Shown here piece after piece: positions 15,849-24,356 of a DNA stretch of 64,000 nt. The stretch is from DATEEG01 sp035525055 (GTDB lineage: Bacteria; Actinomycetota; Acidimicrobiia; Spongiisociales; ZC4RG35). The number at the start of each line of letters is the position of its first letter. Positions within the stretch are counted from its first letter, which is position 1. The notes beneath the pieces are model-generated. The model was not told the origin of the DNA. It searched no databases and saw only the letters and a program-made list of their open reading frames with translations. The stretch covers positions 1 to 64,000 of the forward strand of contig DATLEZ010000023.1 of assembly GCA_035525055.1 (NCBI GenBank), written 5' to 3'. Position numbers and translations under genes: made by a program.

Positions 15849-17783
15849 GTGCAGAACTTCCACTCCAACTGGGGGAGCTATCTCCGATATGACGGAGAGG
15901 AAAAACCCGACATCGATCGGGCCCTGCTCAAGCGGGTCTGGAGCTACGGGAAGCCATATCGAAGGCAATTGATCGGCGTGATCGTCACGGTCCTGATCAT
16001 CTCGTCACTGAGCGTGCTGCCCCCGATTCTTACCCGCCGCTTGATCGACGTCGCTCTTCCCAATAAGGACATCGGCCAGCTCAGCCTCCTGGGACTTGGG
16101 ATCGTCGCTCTGCCGTTGCTCAACTCACTGATTGGGATCCTGCAGAGGTGGTGGTCGTCGCGGGCCGGCGAGGGAATCATCTACGACCTGCGGCGCCAGC
16201 TCTACGACCATCTCCAGAACATGTCGCTGCGCTTCTTCACGGCAACCAAGACCGGCGAGCTGATCTCTCGGGTGAACACCGACGTCGTGGGCGCTCAGCA
16301 GGCGATCACCGGAACCTTCGTCACGGTCTTTTCAAACATCGTCTCGGTGACGGTGATCCTCGCCGTGATGCTCCAGGCAGAGTGGCGGTTGACTCTCCTG
16401 GCGGTGGCCGCCTTGCCGCTGTTCACCTTTCCCGCCAAGCGCGTGGCTCGGATCCTCCGTCGGATCGCCGATCAGCAAATGGAGCGCAATGCCGCCATGT
16501 CGGCCATCTTGCAGGAGACGTTCAACATCTCCGGGGCACTGCTCGTAAAGCTGTTCGGGCGTGCCAGGACGGAATCCGACCGTTACGGGGTCGAGGCTGC
16601 CGCGGCCCGCGACCTCGGTGTCCGTTCGGCGATGGTCGGACGGTGGTTCTTCGCCATGATCGGCCTGTCGGCGGCAATCGGGAGCGCTGCTGTCTTCTGG
16701 GTTGGCGGCTACCTCGTGATCCAGGATCAGCTCACCGTTGGCACCGTCGTGATGTTCACAGCACTCGTGGCCCAGCTTTACGGGCCGTTGAGCTCGCTAA
16801 GCAACAGCCGCGTGGAGCTTGCCACCTCGATGGTCTCCTTCGAGAGGGTCTTCGAGGTGGTCGACATGGTTCCCGAGATCGCCGAAGGCGCCATCGATGT
16901 TGCAGCACTGGGTGGCGCTATCGAGTTCCACGACGTCTACTTTCGATACACCTCCGAAGAGCCGATCGGCCTGGAAGCGGTTCGTCGATTTGGGCGGCGT
17001 GGCGGCATTGAGGAGGGTCTCGCGCCAAATCAGATCTCGAGCCGCGCGTGGGCGCTCGAGGACATCACGTTCAAGATCGGCGCCGGGGAACTGGTCGCGT
17101 TGGTCGGGCCGAGCGGAGCCGGAAAGACGACGATTTCGTATCTGATACCGCGGTTGTACGACGTCAACGAGGGCGAGATCCGGATCGACGGGCGGAACGT
17201 CAAGGATCTCACTTTCCCGGCCCTGGCCCGCGGGATCGGCGTCGTCACGCAGGAGACTTTCCTTTTCCACGACACCATTGCGGCCAACCTCCGATACGCC
17301 CGACAGGACGCCACCGACGCCGAACTCGAGGCGGCCTGCCAGGCGGCCAACATTCACGACTTCATCGCCTCGCTGCCCGACGGGTACAGCACGACAGTGG
17401 GGGAGCGGGGCTACCGGTTGTCGGGCGGGGAGAGGCAGCGATTGGCGATCGCCAGAGTGATTCTCAAGAACCCGGCGGTATTGATCCTCGACGAGGCGAC
17501 CTCACACCTCGACTCACGATCCGAGGCTCTTATTCAGGACGCTCTGGAAAGGCTCATGGTCGGTCGTACGGCGGTGGTGATCGCCCATCGGCTGTCAACG
17601 ATTCTGGCGGCCGATACGATCCTGGTTCTCGACCAGGGCCGTTTGGTCGAGTCCGGCAGCCACCGCGAGCTGCTCGATCATGGGGGCCTCTACGCCGAGC
17701 TGTTCGAAACCCAGTTCCGTTCGGCCGCGAGACACCTCAGCCAACCGGTACCAGCCGCGGGCGGTGGGCCCGACGCCGATTGA
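15849..17783 (+). CDS. ABC exporter, fused membrane and ATPase domains
   Basis: 644-residue half-transporter from a GTG start. Six membrane helices span about residues 40-320. The nucleotide-binding domain has Walker A GPSGAGKTT, signature LSGGERQR and Walker B LILDEATSHLD with catalytic Glu, all canonical, so a homodimeric exporter (MsbA/LmrA-like) is likely. An unusual insertion of about 30 residues rich in Gly/Arg (AVRRFGRRGGIEEGLAPNQI) sits between the first strand of the ATPase domain and Walker A. Substrate unknown. It overlaps the 3' end of a minus-strand hypothetical gene. Confidence 0.93.
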   Translation: MQNFHSNWGSYLRYDGEEKPDIDRALLKRVWSYGKPYRRQLIGVIVTVLIISSLSVLPPILTRRLIDVALPNKDIGQLSLLGLGIVALPLLNSLIGILQRWWSSRAGEGIIYDLRRQLYDHLQNMSLRFFTATKTGELISRVNTDVVGAQQAITGTFVTVFSNIVSVTVILAVMLQAEWRLTLLAVAALPLFTFPAKRVARILRRIADQQMERNAAMSAILQETFNISGALLVKLFGRARTESDRYGVEAAAARDLGVRSAMVGRWFFAMIGLSAAIGSAAVFWVGGYLVIQDQLTVGTVVMFTALVAQLYGPLSSLSNSRVELATSMVSFERVFEVVDMVPEIAEGAIDVAALGGAIEFHDVYFRYTSEEPIGLEAVRRFGRRGGIEEGLAPNQISSRAWALEDITFKIGAGELVALVGPSGAGKTTISYLIPRLYDVNEGEIRIDGRNVKDLTFPALARGIGVVTQETFLFHDTIAANLRYARQDATDAELEAACQAANIHDFIASLPDGYSTTVGERGYRLSGGERQRLAIARVILKNPAVLILDEATSHLDSRSEALIQDALERLMVGRTAVVIAHRLSTILAADTILVLDQGRLVESGSHRELLDHGGLYAELFETQFRSAARHLSQPVPAAGGGPDAD

Positions 17784-18147
17784 ACAGAGCCGCGAGGTCG
17801 AGGGTCGGGGAAGAGAGCAGCAGGTAGCGGCCCGACCTGGCCAGGAACACGCCTGGTGCCGCTTCCACCCAGCGATGGCGGGGGAGCCACCCGAGCCGGA
17901 ACCCGGCCGGCGTTCGGCAGACAACAACCTCCTCGCTCGGGGCTGAAATTGCCGGAATGCGATCGATGATCGTTGCCTGGCCGATGCCCATTCGCAGGCC
18001 GTCCCAGGCTGGGAGGCGTTGGTCCCCGTTCCACCAGATAACAGCATCACATTCTTGACAAGCCGCGGCCCGGAGATGGGCAAAATTGAAGCCCGCTCGG
18101 GGATCCGGTTCGATGGTTTCGTGCCCCGAGAGGCAATCCAGGTTCAT
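17737..18147 (-). CDS. hypothetical protein
   Basis: 136 residues, not recognised. The N-terminal third contains several Cys and His (CLSGHE and CQEC), which might bind a metal. The middle is Trp-rich (VIWWNGDQRLPAWDGL). The C-terminus is Arg-rich. Its last 47 bp overlap the end of the ABC gene on the opposite strand. No good ribosome-binding site precedes the ATG. Other frames here are also open, so this is the most protein-like choice rather than a certain gene. Confidence 0.5.
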   Translation of the reverse strand: MNLDCLSGHETIEPDPRAGFNFAHLRAAACQECDAVIWWNGDQRLPAWDGLRMGIGQATIIDRIPAISAPSEEVVVCRTPAGFRLGWLPRHRWVEAAPGVFLARSGRYLLLSSPTLDLAALFNRRRAHRPRLVPVG

Positions 18148-18185
18148 CCCAGCAGTGTGACAAAGGGGTATGACAGAAAAGAAGA

Positions 18186-18276
18186 GCGTTTTACGTTCTA
18201 CGTCTTACGTTCTACGTCTTGACCGCTGTTGTCAGGGATTTGAACGTAAAACGTATTACGTAGAACATAAAACGCT
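18186..18276. repeat. long heptamer hairpin, ACGTNNN units
   Basis: Left arm at 18186-18220 is five 7-mers (GCGTTTT after an A, then ACGTTCT, ACGTCTT, ACGTTCT, ACGTCTT). Right arm at 18244-18276 is ACGTAAA, ACGTATT, ACGTAGA, ACATAAA, ACGCT. The right arm is the reverse complement of most of the left arm (about 28 of 33 positions), with a loop near 23-30 nt. It lies just after the stop of the usp gene and upstream of the hypothetical gene at 17737-18147, both on the minus strand. Confidence 0.85.
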
Positions 18277-18277
18277 T

Positions 18278-18814
18278 TTACCCGAATTCAAGTTCGAACG
18301 TGTCGATCCCGACCCGGGGAATCTCACCAGTGTCCTCGCTGCGAACTCCCGGAACCAGGATCAGCGGGCATTGAGTCTTCTCCATCACCCGCACCGAGAT
18401 GCTGGTCCATGCCTGCTCGGTAAAGAGTCGACGGGTAGCGCCCATCATGATCAGGTCGGCGCCCACCTCCTGGGCCGTGTTGATTATCGCCTCGGCAGGG
18501 TCGTCGCCCTCTACCAGGCGTACCGCGGCGGGCCGACCGCGGGCGGTTAGAGCGGCAATCAAGGGATCCACGACCCGCTTGCCGCGCTCCACAAGATACC
18601 GGGCGGCCTTCGACTCCGCTTGTTCGAGGCGCCGGGCGTCATCGTCGAGAAGCGACCTGCGCTCCTCCTCGTCGAGAGAGGCAAGAAAAGTCCGAGGAAC
18701 CTGCACCACTGTCATGACAGTCACGCTTCCGGCCTCGTCGGAGACGAGGAGGTCACAGAGTCTGGCAGCGGCGGTCGGCGGCAAGACGCCGGTTGTGGCT
18801 ACGAGGACGTGCAC
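18278..18814 (-). CDS. universal stress protein (UspA) family
   Basis: 178 residues from a GTG at 18814: VHVLVATTGVLPPTAAARLC begins the UspA Rossmann-like fold. The pattern continues with EVGADLIMMGATRR (the conserved DLIVMG block), then ISVRVMEKTQCPLILVPG. The full ATP-binding G-2x-G-9x-G(S/T) motif is not clearly preserved, so nucleotide binding is uncertain. No ribosome-binding site is seen, so translation may be leaderless. The gene is divergent from the flavin reductase gene and followed by the long heptamer hairpin. Confidence 0.75.
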   Translation of the reverse strand: MHVLVATTGVLPPTAAARLCDLLVSDEAGSVTVMTVVQVPRTFLASLDEEERRSLLDDDARRLEQAESKAARYLVERGKRVVDPLIAALTARGRPAAVRLVEGDDPAEAIINTAQEVGADLIMMGATRRLFTEQAWTSISVRVMEKTQCPLILVPGVRSEDTGEIPRVGIDTFELEFG

Positions 18815-18901
18815 CGCGGGGCAGGTTAGGCGTGGTCGCCAGCCTAGGCCCGGGGAGAAGGACCCCCCAGATGCCACGATGGTCGGTGCCACAATGGCCG
18901 G

Positions 18902-19408
18902 ATGCCTGAATTGAACGATGAACTCCTGAATCAGGTCACCTGGAAGATCGCCAATGCGCTGATATTGGTCGGTTCCCGGTCCGGCGACGAATGGAACGCC
19001 ATGACGGCTTCGTGGGTCACCCAGGTGTCGATGGAACCCGTCCTCATCGGCGTCGGGATCGACAACAAGTCCGTGACCCACCGGCTAATCGGGGCCGGAG
19101 GCATGTTCAGCGTCAACCTGTGGCCGGCAGATGACACTCGCATCTTTGTCAAGTTCTCGAAGCCGGCCATCAAGGAAGGCGACACTCTCAATCAGCGTCC
19201 GATCACCACTGCGACAACCGGGGCACCGGTATTTGTCGAGGCACTGGCATGGATGGATTGTGAAGTCAGGAACGCCATCGACTTCGGCACTCACACGTTC
19301 TACGTCGGCGAAGTGGTGGACGCCGCCATGCTGAAGCCCGAGGCTAAGCCGGCAGCCGTTGCCGATACCCGGATGAAGTACGGGGGTGTGAAACGGGGAG
19401 GGCATTAA
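18902..19408 (+). CDS. flavin reductase-like domain protein
   Basis: 168 residues of the FMN-binding split-barrel flavin reductase family: NALILVGSRSGDEWNAMTAS near the N-terminus, the VSMEPVLIGVGI strand with the S-x-x-P block, and the THTFYVGEVVDA segment near the C-terminus. Such proteins reduce free flavin or act as flavin oxidoreductase partners. A second, more distant member is encoded at 61535-62035. Partner oxygenase not evident here. Confidence 0.85.
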   Translation: MPELNDELLNQVTWKIANALILVGSRSGDEWNAMTASWVTQVSMEPVLIGVGIDNKSVTHRLIGAGGMFSVNLWPADDTRIFVKFSKPAIKEGDTLNQRPITTATTGAPVFVEALAWMDCEVRNAIDFGTHTFYVGEVVDAAMLKPEAKPAAVADTRMKYGGVKRGGH

Positions 19409-19531
19409 GACAGGGCGCGGATCGCGGATGGCGAAGGGTGGTCGCGAGGAGGCCTCTCGATCGCGATCCGCTCCGATGGTGCCTTTGCGGATCGCGGAAT
19501 AGATCCCTGTGCCCGTCACTACCCTGCCCGG
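19409..19531. repeat. spacer with GCGGATC heptamer pairs
   Basis: GCGGATC-GCGGATG at 19417-19430 and GCGGATC-GCGGAAT near 19488-19501 show two-unit, 7-nt-period repeats. The same word in complement (CGCGATC) forms the array at 23381-23405. No gene seen. Confidence 0.6.
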
Positions 19532-20311
19532 ATGGATGTTCGGGTTGATGGGAAGGTGGCCCTGGTAACGGGCGCCAGTCGCGGCATCGGACAGGCGACG
19601 GCCCTCGAGCTGGTCATGTCGGGCGCAGAGGGAGTGGTTCTGACCAGCCGCAAGGCCGACAACCTTGAACAATCCCTGGCCGACCTGATCGCGGCCGGGG
19701 CTCCACCGGATCGGCTGCACACCATCGTCGCTCGGGCCGACTTCGAGGAAGATGCCGAGATGGCTGTCAGGGGAGCCATCGAGCGCTTCGGTGCTTGCGA
19801 CATCCTCGTCAACAACGCCGGCACTAATCCTGCCGCCGGCCCGCTTGTGTCGGTCGACCTCGGGGCGGTGGACAAAACCTGGGCCGTCAACCAGCGAGGC
19901 CCCTTGCTCTGGTGCCAGCAGGTCGTTCGGCAATGGATGGCCGATCACGGCGGCTCGATCGTGAACGTCGCATCGGTGGGAGGACTCCGCCCTGCGCCGG
20001 TGATAGGGGCCTACAACATTTCCAAGGCGGCGCTCATCCACATGACCTACCAGCTTGCCTCCGAACTGGCCCCGACGATCAGAGTCAACGCCGTGGCTCC
20101 GGGGGTTGTGAAGACGCGTCTGTCGGGCTCTCTCTGGCAGGGGATCGAAGAGCAGGCAGCCGCCGGCCATCCTCTTGCCCGCCTTGGGGATCCGGCCGAC
20201 ATCGCAAGGGCCATCGTGTTCCTTGCCTCCGATGCTTCTTCCTGGATAACGGGAGTCGTCCTGCCGGTCGATGGGGGTGTGCTCGGTGCTTCCAGCACAC
20301 CGATCTCGTGA
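19532..20311 (+). CDS. short-chain dehydrogenase/reductase
   Basis: 259-residue classical SDR. The cofactor motif GASRGIG is near residues 14-20, NNAG near 94, catalytic Ser in NVASVGG and YxxxK in YNISK, then a C-terminal PVDGGVLG. Motif spacing and length fit NAD(P)-dependent oxidoreductases of the FabG/3-oxoacyl reductase type. Substrate cannot be inferred. It ends 10 bp before cofG and may share its transcript, though no link to F420 is known. Confidence 0.9.
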   Translation: MDVRVDGKVALVTGASRGIGQATALELVMSGAEGVVLTSRKADNLEQSLADLIAAGAPPDRLHTIVARADFEEDAEMAVRGAIERFGACDILVNNAGTNPAAGPLVSVDLGAVDKTWAVNQRGPLLWCQQVVRQWMADHGGSIVNVASVGGLRPAPVIGAYNISKAALIHMTYQLASELAPTIRVNAVAPGVVKTRLSGSLWQGIEEQAAAGHPLARLGDPADIARAIVFLASDASSWITGVVLPVDGGVLGASSTPIS

Positions 20312-20321
20312 TAGGGGTTTC

Positions 20322-21467
20322 TTGACCGGTCATATCGCTCCCGATCCCGACCTTGCTCTCGCCTATCTCGACGGCTCGACCGATCCGGCACCGCTTTTCG
20401 CGCACGCCAGAACACTGCGCGACGACGGCAAGGGGCGGACTGTCACGTACAGTCGCAAAGTCTTCGTTCCACTGACGACGCTGTGCCGAGACCGCTGCAC
20501 CTACTGCACGTTTGCTCAACCTCCCGGGGGCGGCGGCATGTACCTCGAACCCGAGGAGGTTCTGGCCATTGCGAAAGCCGGTGCTAGGTGGAACTGCACA
20601 GAAGCCTTGTTCACTCTCGGCGATCGGCCCGAGGATCGATGGGAACAGGCCCGCCACTTCCTCGAGGCGCATGGCGAAACGTCGACCCTGGGCTATGTGG
20701 AGTCGATGTGTCGCATCGTCCTCGAAGAGACCGGGGTGTTTCCGCATGCCAACCCCGGGCTGATGAACGGCGCCGAAATGCAGGCGCTACGGCCGCTCAA
20801 TCCCTCGATGGGCCTGATGCTCGAGAACGTTTCTCCACGGCTCATGGAGCCGGGCTTGCCCCATCACAATTGCCCCGACAAGGATCCTCTCCTGCGACTC
20901 GAGATGATTCGAACGGCCGGACGGCTCAAGGTGCCGTTCACTACCGGCATCCTGGTCGGCATCGGCGAGAATAATCGTGAGATTGTCGACTCGCTGTTCG
21001 CGCTTGCTGCTGAGCAGCAGGCGCTCGGTTGCATACAGGAAGTGATCGTTCAGAACTTCAGAGCCAAGGCCAACACGCCGATGCGTCGACATGCCGAGCC
21101 CCTCCCGTCGTGGTTTGCCCGGGTCGTAGCTCTGGCTCGGTGGATCATGGGCCCGACCATGAACATCCAGGTACCACCTAACCTCACGGAGCGTTTCGAG
21201 GTCTATCTCGACGCCGGGATCAACGATTGGGGCGGCGTCAGCCCTCTGACCATCGATTGGGTCAATCCCGAACAGCCCTGGCCCCACCTCGACGAGCTGG
21301 AAGCCCGGACCGCAGCCGCTGGCTTTGACCTGGTCCCACGACTTCCCGTCTATCCCGAGTTCGCCACTCCGGAGTGGATCGACTCCGGGCTCTGGCCACG
21401 GGTTAGAGATGCAAGCGACGAGCGCGGGTACGCTTCCTTTCCCTCTATGGAGAAGTCAGCGCTGTGA
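20322..21467 (+). CDS. cofG: FO synthase subunit CofG
   Basis: Radical-SAM half of FO synthase (7,8-didemethyl-8-hydroxy-5-deazariboflavin synthase) that makes the chromophore of coenzyme F420 together with CofH. 381 residues. The radical SAM cluster motif C-x3-C-x2-C is CRDRCTYC (Cys55, Cys59, Cys62). Further CofG blocks: PHANPGLMN, LMLENVSPRLM, and the C-terminal NDWGGVSPLT. The TTG at 20322 is preferred (AGGGG upstream; the encoded TGHIAPDPDLALAYLDG fits the family). The stop overlaps the cofH GTG (GTGA). In most Actinobacteria CofG and CofH are fused as FbiC, so the split form here is notable. Confidence 0.93.
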   Translation: MTGHIAPDPDLALAYLDGSTDPAPLFAHARTLRDDGKGRTVTYSRKVFVPLTTLCRDRCTYCTFAQPPGGGGMYLEPEEVLAIAKAGARWNCTEALFTLGDRPEDRWEQARHFLEAHGETSTLGYVESMCRIVLEETGVFPHANPGLMNGAEMQALRPLNPSMGLMLENVSPRLMEPGLPHHNCPDKDPLLRLEMIRTAGRLKVPFTTGILVGIGENNREIVDSLFALAAEQQALGCIQEVIVQNFRAKANTPMRRHAEPLPSWFARVVALARWIMGPTMNIQVPPNLTERFEVYLDAGINDWGGVSPLTIDWVNPEQPWPHLDELEARTAAAGFDLVPRLPVYPEFATPEWIDSGLWPRVRDASDERGYASFPSMEKSAL

Positions 21468-23359
21468 TCGTCACCTTCTGCCGGGTCCGACCTGCCGCAC
21501 TCGTCAACGAGTTGACCGCGACCACCCGCAGGCGAGAGGGCACGACCGTCATCGAAGTAGACGACCTGACCTCCGCGGAGGCGGCTGCAGCTGCTGGCGG
21601 CGGCTTGTTACCCGTGAGCACGACTCCGCCGGCAGGGGACTCTCTGCCGACGACAGCGGCGTGGGTGCTCGAAGCCGGCGAAGCCCTTCAGGGCCACATT
21701 GTCGGATGGCGTCTTACGATCGATGCGGGATCTACCAGCTACGAGCATGTGCTGGACGCGGCGGCGAGAACCGGCGCGGCCTTTATCCGTTCGCCCCGGA
21801 GCCGCGTGGCCGACCTGGCGCGGATTGCTTCCCTTCCGGGGCTGACCACCTCGATTTCGGTGTTCGTCGACGACGTCGACCAGGCGGTGGTTGCGGTGGA
21901 GTCAGGGGCGACGGATCTCCTTCTGCGGGACTGGGACAACGAGGGAGTGGCCGAGCTTCGCCAGGCGATGCTGCCATCCATTCTCGTCGAGAGGACGGCC
22001 TTTCCTCTCCACCTCCACAGCGAGACCGCACCCGCCGTTTCTCCCGGTATCGACGATTTTCGGAGCGCTTTGTCACCGGCCCTGTTCACCGCCTGGCTTC
22101 GCCAGGTGGATGGATCGGGGGCAGTTCGTCCAAGGGTGGAATGGGCCCCCGGCAAGGACATTCCGGTCCCGGTGCCGCCTGCCCGGATCTCGGCCCAGTG
22201 GACAGATCCAATCTGGATAGCCGGGAGGGCTCCCTCCGAACTGGATGCGGGAGGTGACCTGCGTCCGATCCTCGAGGCCTCATTGGCAGGCAATGCTCCG
22301 ACCCGTGACGACGTCGAGCGCCTCTTCCGCGCTCGGAGCGATCAGGTCGACGCCATCGCCTGGACTGCCGACCAATTGCGCCGGCGCCGGGTGGGGGAGA
22401 CGGTCACGTATGTGATCAATCGCAACATCAATTACACCAACCAGTGCTATTTCCGGTGCGGTTTCTGCGCTTTCTCCAAAGGACCCCGCAGCCTCAATCT
22501 GCGGGAGGAGCCATACCTGATCCCGCTCGAGGGGATCGTCGGCCTGGCCCAGGAGGCGTGGGACCGAGGGGCGACTGAGGTGACCCTGCAAGGCGGCATC
22601 CACCCGGGATTCACAGGTGATTTCTACGCCAGCGTCGTCGACGGGATCAAAGAGCGCCTGCCGGAGATGCACATCCACGGCTTCACGCCGCTCGAAGTTT
22701 GGCAGGGGGCCGAGACGCTCGGGGTGCCCGTTCGGCAGTTCCTCAAGCGCCTACATGACGCCGGTCTGGGAAGCCTTCCGGGAACCGCCGCCGAGGTGCT
22801 CGACGACTCCGTGCGGGAGCACCTGTGCCCCGACAAGATTCGGACTTCGCAATGGGCCGAAGTGATGATGACAGCCCATGAGATTGGTCTGCGTGCCACC
22901 GCCACCCTCATGTTCGGCCACATCGACCACCCTTCCGCATGGGCCAACCACATCGAGGTGATACGTCAGATTCAACGGCGGACCAGCGGCTTCACCGAGT
23001 TCGTTCCGCTGCCTTTCGTCCACATGGGAGCACCGATCTTCCTGCGCGGCCAATCGCGTCCGGGTCCGACGTGGGATGAAGTGGTCCTGGTCCACTCCGT
23101 GGCCCGGATCGCTTTTGACGGGTTGATACCGAACATCCAGGCTTCGTGGGTGAAGCTCGGCCTCGACGGAGGGGCGCGCCTGCTTGACGCCGGCTGCAAC
23201 GACCTAGGCGGAACACTCATGGGCGAGATCATCACCAGGTCCGCCGGCGCCGAGCACGGGCAGGAAGTCACCCCGGAGGAGTTCGTCGAGACAATCAAAG
23301 GAGCGGGACGTCACCCGGCCCGGCGGAGTACGACGTATCAGATCCTGGAACGGGTGTAA
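21464..23359 (+). CDS. cofH: FO synthase subunit CofH with a large N-terminal extension
   Basis: 631 residues. Residues about 265-631 are CofH: NINYTNQC then the radical SAM cluster CYFRCGFC (Cys328, Cys332, Cys335), EVTLQGGIHPG, GTAAEVLDD and CNDLGGTLMGE. It adds the tyrosine-derived part to the flavin precursor in FO synthesis. Residues 1-262 are not part of any CofH or FbiC I know. They show alternating strands and helices with glycine turns (for example EHVLDAAARTGAAFIRSPRS, VESGATDLLLRD), suggesting a TIM-barrel-like or Rossmann-like domain. No catalytic motif is recognised. The GTG start overlaps the TGA of cofG. Confidence 0.9.
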   Translation: MIVTFCRVRPAALVNELTATTRRREGTTVIEVDDLTSAEAAAAAGGGLLPVSTTPPAGDSLPTTAAWVLEAGEALQGHIVGWRLTIDAGSTSYEHVLDAAARTGAAFIRSPRSRVADLARIASLPGLTTSISVFVDDVDQAVVAVESGATDLLLRDWDNEGVAELRQAMLPSILVERTAFPLHLHSETAPAVSPGIDDFRSALSPALFTAWLRQVDGSGAVRPRVEWAPGKDIPVPVPPARISAQWTDPIWIAGRAPSELDAGGDLRPILEASLAGNAPTRDDVERLFRARSDQVDAIAWTADQLRRRRVGETVTYVINRNINYTNQCYFRCGFCAFSKGPRSLNLREEPYLIPLEGIVGLAQEAWDRGATEVTLQGGIHPGFTGDFYASVVDGIKERLPEMHIHGFTPLEVWQGAETLGVPVRQFLKRLHDAGLGSLPGTAAEVLDDSVREHLCPDKIRTSQWAEVMMTAHEIGLRATATLMFGHIDHPSAWANHIEVIRQIQRRTSGFTEFVPLPFVHMGAPIFLRGQSRPGPTWDEVVLVHSVARIAFDGLIPNIQASWVKLGLDGGARLLDAGCNDLGGTLMGEIITRSAGAEHGQEVTPEEFVETIKGAGRHPARRSTTYQILERV

Positions 23360-23380
23360 CGGCACGCCACCCGCTTAGTC

Positions 23381-23405
23381 CGCGATCCGCGATCCGCTAT
23401 CCGCC
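23381..23405 (+). repeat. heptamer array CGCGATC x3
   Basis: CGCGATC, CGCGATC, CGCTATC, CGCC: an exact 7-nt period starting 21 bp after the cofH stop. Confidence 0.85.
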
Positions 23406-23451
23406 AGAACCACGGAGACGCAGGGTGGCGCAGCGCAGGGCGAAGAGGACG

Positions 23452-23501
23452 TTTTGGCGCGGAGTTCTGCTCGCCTGGTGTCGATCTTCCGCGCCAAAAC
23501 C
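23452..23501 (+). repeat. GGCGCG inverted-repeat element, copy A
   Basis: 50 bp running from TTTTGGCGCGGAGTTCTGCT through TGTCGATC to TCCGCGCCAAAACC. The ends are inverted repeats of 12 bp (TTTTGGCGCGGA/TCCGCGCCAAAA). Nearly identical in internal sequence to copy B (41739-41790, opposite orientation). Confidence 0.85.
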
Positions 23502-23554
23502 GTGGATTTGCGGAAGAGAGGCGATGGCACCTCCAACCTCATATTCTGTCGACA

Positions 23555-24349
23555 ATGGCTACCACAGTCGTTCCCACGGATACGCTGCCCCTGCTCGAAG
23601 ACTCGTCGGTAGCCGTCGACAACGCCAGCCGCGTTCCCCGAACGATGGTGGTTACCGGAGCGAGCCGCGGAATGGGGCTGACGACCGCCGGAAGGTTGGC
23701 GACCGACGGGCACAAAGTCATCGGAGTGGCCCGGACCGCCCCCGACGATTTCCCCGGTGATTTCATCCAGGCTGACCTGTCCGACGAAGGCTCCACTGCC
23801 CGGCTCGTGAAGCGCCTGAGCGATCGCTATCAGGTCGATGGCCTGGTCAACAACGCCGGCAATGTCCATCCTGGAGGCCTCGAGGAAGCGACCTCGCACG
23901 ACCTGCGTGACACGGTCGAGATTCACGTCCGAGCCGCGATCCAAATCACTCAATCCCTCATTCCCGGAATGCGTGAGCGGGGATGGGGAAGGATCGTCAA
24001 CATGGCAAGCGTGGTGCCTCTGGGATCGGTCCGTCGCACTACCTATGGAGCGGCCAAGGGCGCATTGATTGCTCTTACGCGAGGTTGGGCGGCCGAGCTC
24101 GGTCCCGACAACATCACGGTCAATGCTGTGGGCCCGGGGGCCATTGACACCGTGCTTCTCAGGAACAACTTCCCGGTCGGGAGCGAGGCGGAGGCCCGCT
24201 ATCTGCGGGTGATCCCGATGGGTAGGGTCGGCCGTCCAGAGGAGGTGGCGTCGGTGATCGCGTTTCTATGCTCTGAAGAGGCGTCCTACGTGACCGGCCA
24301 GGTCATCTACATCGATGGTGGTTACTCAGCCGGCCGGGCGATGTTCTGA
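23555..24349 (+). CDS. short-chain dehydrogenase/reductase
   Basis: 264-residue SDR with a 28-residue N-terminal extension before the fold. Cofactor motif GASRGMG near residue 35, NNAG near 101, catalytic Ser in NMASVV and YxxxK in YGAAK, with C-terminal [11 protein letters not shown]. Similar in plan to the SDR at 19532-20311 but not a recent duplicate. Convergent with the DUF4032 gene, 7 bp between stops. Substrate unknown. Confidence 0.9.
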   Translation: MATTVVPTDTLPLLEDSSVAVDNASRVPRTMVVTGASRGMGLTTAGRLATDGHKVIGVARTAPDDFPGDFIQADLSDEGSTARLVKRLSDRYQVDGLVNNAGNVHPGGLEEATSHDLRDTVEIHVRAAIQITQSLIPGMRERGWGRIVNMASVVPLGSVRRTTYGAAKGALIALTRGWAAELGPDNITVNAVGPGAIDTVLLRNNFPVGSEAEARYLRVIPMGRVGRPEEVASVIAFLCSEEASYVTGQVIYIDGGYSAGRAMF

Positions 24350-24356
24350 CCAGGGG

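Noticed and set aside
23375..23953. Minus-strand open frames containing the peptide LARxIDTRxAELRAxT (also near 41740)
   Set aside because: The shared peptide is simply the translation of the repeated GGCGCG element and does not mark a protein family.
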